Below are positions 58,022 through 60,000 of a stretch of 60,000 nt of DNA, piece by piece. The position numbers were made by a program, and so were the translations under genes. The notes under the pieces were generated by a model. The model saw only the letters and a list, made by a program, of their open reading frames with translations. It made no database searches and had not been told where the DNA came from. The number at the start of each line of letters is the position of its first letter. Positions within the stretch are counted from its first letter, which is position 1. This DNA is from Apostichopus japonicus (Eukaryota > Echinodermata > Holothuroidea > Aspidochirotida > Stichopodidae), in the NCBI RefSeq assembly GCF_037975245.1, contig NC_092563.1, forward strand, positions 7,501,501-7,561,500. The letters run 5' to 3'.

Positions 58022-58242
58022 TAACACGTATGTTATTCAGCTGAAGTTTTATGCTTTATGCGTGACATAGGGAGGGTGGACAATGCAGGCATGTCTATGG
58101 CTGGGCGATTGTCAAGGATATCAATTTTTCACGCAACTTTTTTCGAACTCACTTAATTGAGGGGCCCCGCTCCATTGCCGGGCCCAGGGCCCGGTGATCT
58201 CTTAAGACGGCCCTGAAGTATTCCGATTCAATCCTTCATGAT

Positions 58243-58900
58243 AAGCAATGTTCCTCTTCATATCGGTAAGTGCAATAGCTACTTTATTGTTGTACAATTC
58301 CTCACTCATACATTCATGATAAGTGTGTGCAAGGGCGTAGGAACCGGGGGGCTGGGGGCGCCAGCCCCCCCCCAGTGAAAAATGTGGAGGGGCGGAAGTA
58401 TCATTCCGCCCCCCCCCCCCCGCTCCGCAGGTCAGAAAACCCCTTTTTCATTTCCAAATGAGAAAAAATTTTCATTTGGAGCACCAAATTGCATCTAAGG
58501 CCAGGTGAAAATACAAAATTAAGTTTACAAAATGGAGTGGGTGTTGAAGTGTGCTATATTGCACCAAATTGCATCTGAGGCCACCTGGAAATTCAAAAAC
58601 ACCCCTCCCCTTAGACCCCTCCCCTAGGCCGGCCATCAGTCTTCAGCCCCCCCACTCAAAAGTACCTTCCTACGCCACTGAGTGTGTGGGTTCAATGTAC
58701 CCCATCATATTGGCAAGTACAAGAGCTACTTGATTGGTCAGCGTGTGGGTTTAATGTACCCTGTCATATCGAAGAGTACAACAACTAATTTATTGTTGTC
58801 TACAATGCCTCACGCAGGGCTCATTCATGATAATCATGTGGGTTTAATGTACTCCGTCATATCGAAGACTACAAGAAGTACTTTATTGATGCAGTGTCAA
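58243..58900. repeat. about 100-bp tandem repeat interrupted by a MITE
   Basis: Four imperfect units each contain a TCATATCG(A/G)A-type block, an ACAA..ACTTTATTG-type block and CATTCATGATAA; they lie at about 58243, 58689, 58741 and 58839. A MITE (58330-58680) splits the first two. A distinct short satellite family with no recognised origin. Confidence 0.8.
58330..58680. mobile_element. hAT-type MITE (CAAGGGCGTAGGAACC family), copy 1
   Basis: 351 bp, ends CAAGGGCGTAGGAACCGG and CTTCCTACGCCACTG, exact 8-bp duplication AGTGTGTG (58322-58329 and 58681-58688). The interior repeats TGCACCAAATTGCATCT twice. Confidence 0.92.
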
Positions 58901-59373
58901 TGTGTCAGCTGACATAACACTTTTTTACACCCAGGCCTGACAATAGTTAAAGGGGGTCGGGAGGGGGGGGTCAGGTCCACATTATGGACCATGTTCATAT
59001 GGGATATATTGAAGGTACAATAAGGGGGTCCTGATGACATAACACTAAAAACAAAGACACTACATCTTCACAGGAGGGGATAGAGCAGCGGAGAAAATAT
59101 TTGATTGGGTATGCTTCCCTCAACTTCAAGCTGGTTACAAGAGTGAGATAGGAGTCCAACAACTGAATAAAGAAGAATAGTTTCAGGGGGCCCGTAAAGA
59201 GTGTTGTAACAATCGTATTTATTGTACAAACAACTATATATTATAAACTGAAAATACGGTGTTCCCTTCATTATAACCCTAAAATACTGAGAAACCATAG
59301 AAATGTTAAATAATAAGGGCCTCATCTTTCACTTTGTGTTAAACAAACAGGCATCTGTAAAGTCTTACAAAAC
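58901..59373. other. unassigned segment
   Basis: About 470 bp. A minus-strand stretch (59070-59170) vaguely resembles a tRNA-type SINE head (AACCAGCTTGAAGTTGAGGG), but the boxes are too degraded to call. Confidence 0.45.
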
Positions 59374-59381
59374 ATTTAAAG

Positions 59382-59757
59382 CAGTGGCGTAGGAAGGGTA
59401 CTTTTGAGTGGGGGGGGGGGCTGAAGACTGATGGCCGGCCTGTGGGAGGGGTCTAAGGGAAGGGGGTGTCCCCCTCCCCTTTGGAATATTTTGCATTTCC
59501 AGGTAGCCTCAGATGCAATTTGGTGCAATATAGCACACTTCAACACCCACTCCATTTTGTAAACTTAATTTTGTATTTTCACCAGGCCTTAGATGCAATT
59601 TGGTGCTCCAAATGAGATTTTTTTTCTCATTTGGAAATGAAAAAGGGGTTTTCTGACTTGCGAAGCGGGGGGGGGGCGGAATGATACTTCCGCCCCTCCA
59701 CATTTTTCACTGGGGGGGGGCTGGCGCCCCCCAGCCCCCCCGGTTCCTACGCCCTTG
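59382..59757. mobile_element. hAT-type MITE (CAAGGGCGTAGGAACC family), copy 2, inverted
   Basis: 376 bp, ends CAGTGGCGTAGGAAGG and GGTTCCTACGCCCTTG, exact 8-bp duplication ATTTAAAG (59374-59381 and 59758-59765). It is the same family as 58330-58680 in the opposite orientation. The two copies, 0.7 kb apart, can pair as a long hairpin. Confidence 0.93.
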
Positions 59758-60000
59758 ATTTAAAGTCTCTCAAAGGGCTAGAATGTTGCTTGGTAAGATC
59801 TCTTGGAACGAACATAACTACACAATGAACAGCCAAAAATTAACCTACCATGTGATCAAGTAACTATGGAAACGACCGACAAACACATGAGGTAAGCCTA
59901 GAGGCTTGTGACTCCTTGCTGTAAACTTAGTTGACTTACATATACCTGATTGATAGAACAATCAAGTTAAATTTGTCCATAAATAACATCAAATGTGAGA

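Larger units (their letters stand above)
57044..58215. mobile_element. hAT element remnant, copy 2
   Basis: Ends CAGGGCCGTCTTAACG and TTAAGACGGCCCTG, exact 8-bp duplication AAGTATTC (57036-57043 and 58216-58223). Same family as 53036-55018. It keeps the part of the transposase that copy 1 has lost, and has one nested MITE (57653-58021). Confidence 0.94.

Overview
This is a piece of a metazoan nuclear genome: AT-rich, spliced genes with long introns, and many simple repeats and mobile elements. The repeat types (DIRS-type retrotransposon, hAT MITEs, a tRNA-derived SINE, a LINE 3' end with a GCGC...TATATAAG tail) and the protein divergence suggest a marine invertebrate, perhaps a non-vertebrate deuterostome such as an echinoderm. 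That placement is an inference; no species can be named.

Two host genes are clear, both on the minus strand in tandem. The first is a spire homologue (actin nucleator: KIND domain, WH2 motifs, Spire box). It runs from its start codon at 47042 to beyond the left edge. Fourteen coding exons join in consistent phase and give 598 complete codons, including a 26-nt microexon at 43566-43591. The second is a four-exon MARVEL-type four-transmembrane protein of 214 residues (exons between 55803 and 48648). A possible two-exon, 88-codon plus-strand gene lies antisense inside a spire intron (33992-34375).

Most of the rest is intron filled with repeats. The largest is a structurally complete DIRS1-like retrotransposon (24407-30948, minus strand) in a spire intron. 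It has a gag-like ORF, an RT/RNase H/methyltransferase-like ORF, a tyrosine recombinase, 123-bp inverted terminal repeats and a perfect internal complementary region. Its coding capacity is damaged: an in-frame TGA interrupts the recombinase, and two mutually compensating frame shifts put the first RNase H block out of frame inside an apparently intact 700-codon ORF.

The segment from 51 to 60 kb, plus loci at 15.0 and 44.1 kb, holds a dense set of hAT elements and MITEs with 8-bp target duplications, nested up to three deep. Other elements are a Copia gag fragment with LTR/PBS, a Gypsy RT fragment, a LINE 3' end, two SINE copies, a 450-bp dispersed repeat pair, a fold-back element and several minisatellites. 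Two simple repeats lie about 20 bp from splice sites. No rRNA, functional tRNA gene or CRISPR array was seen.
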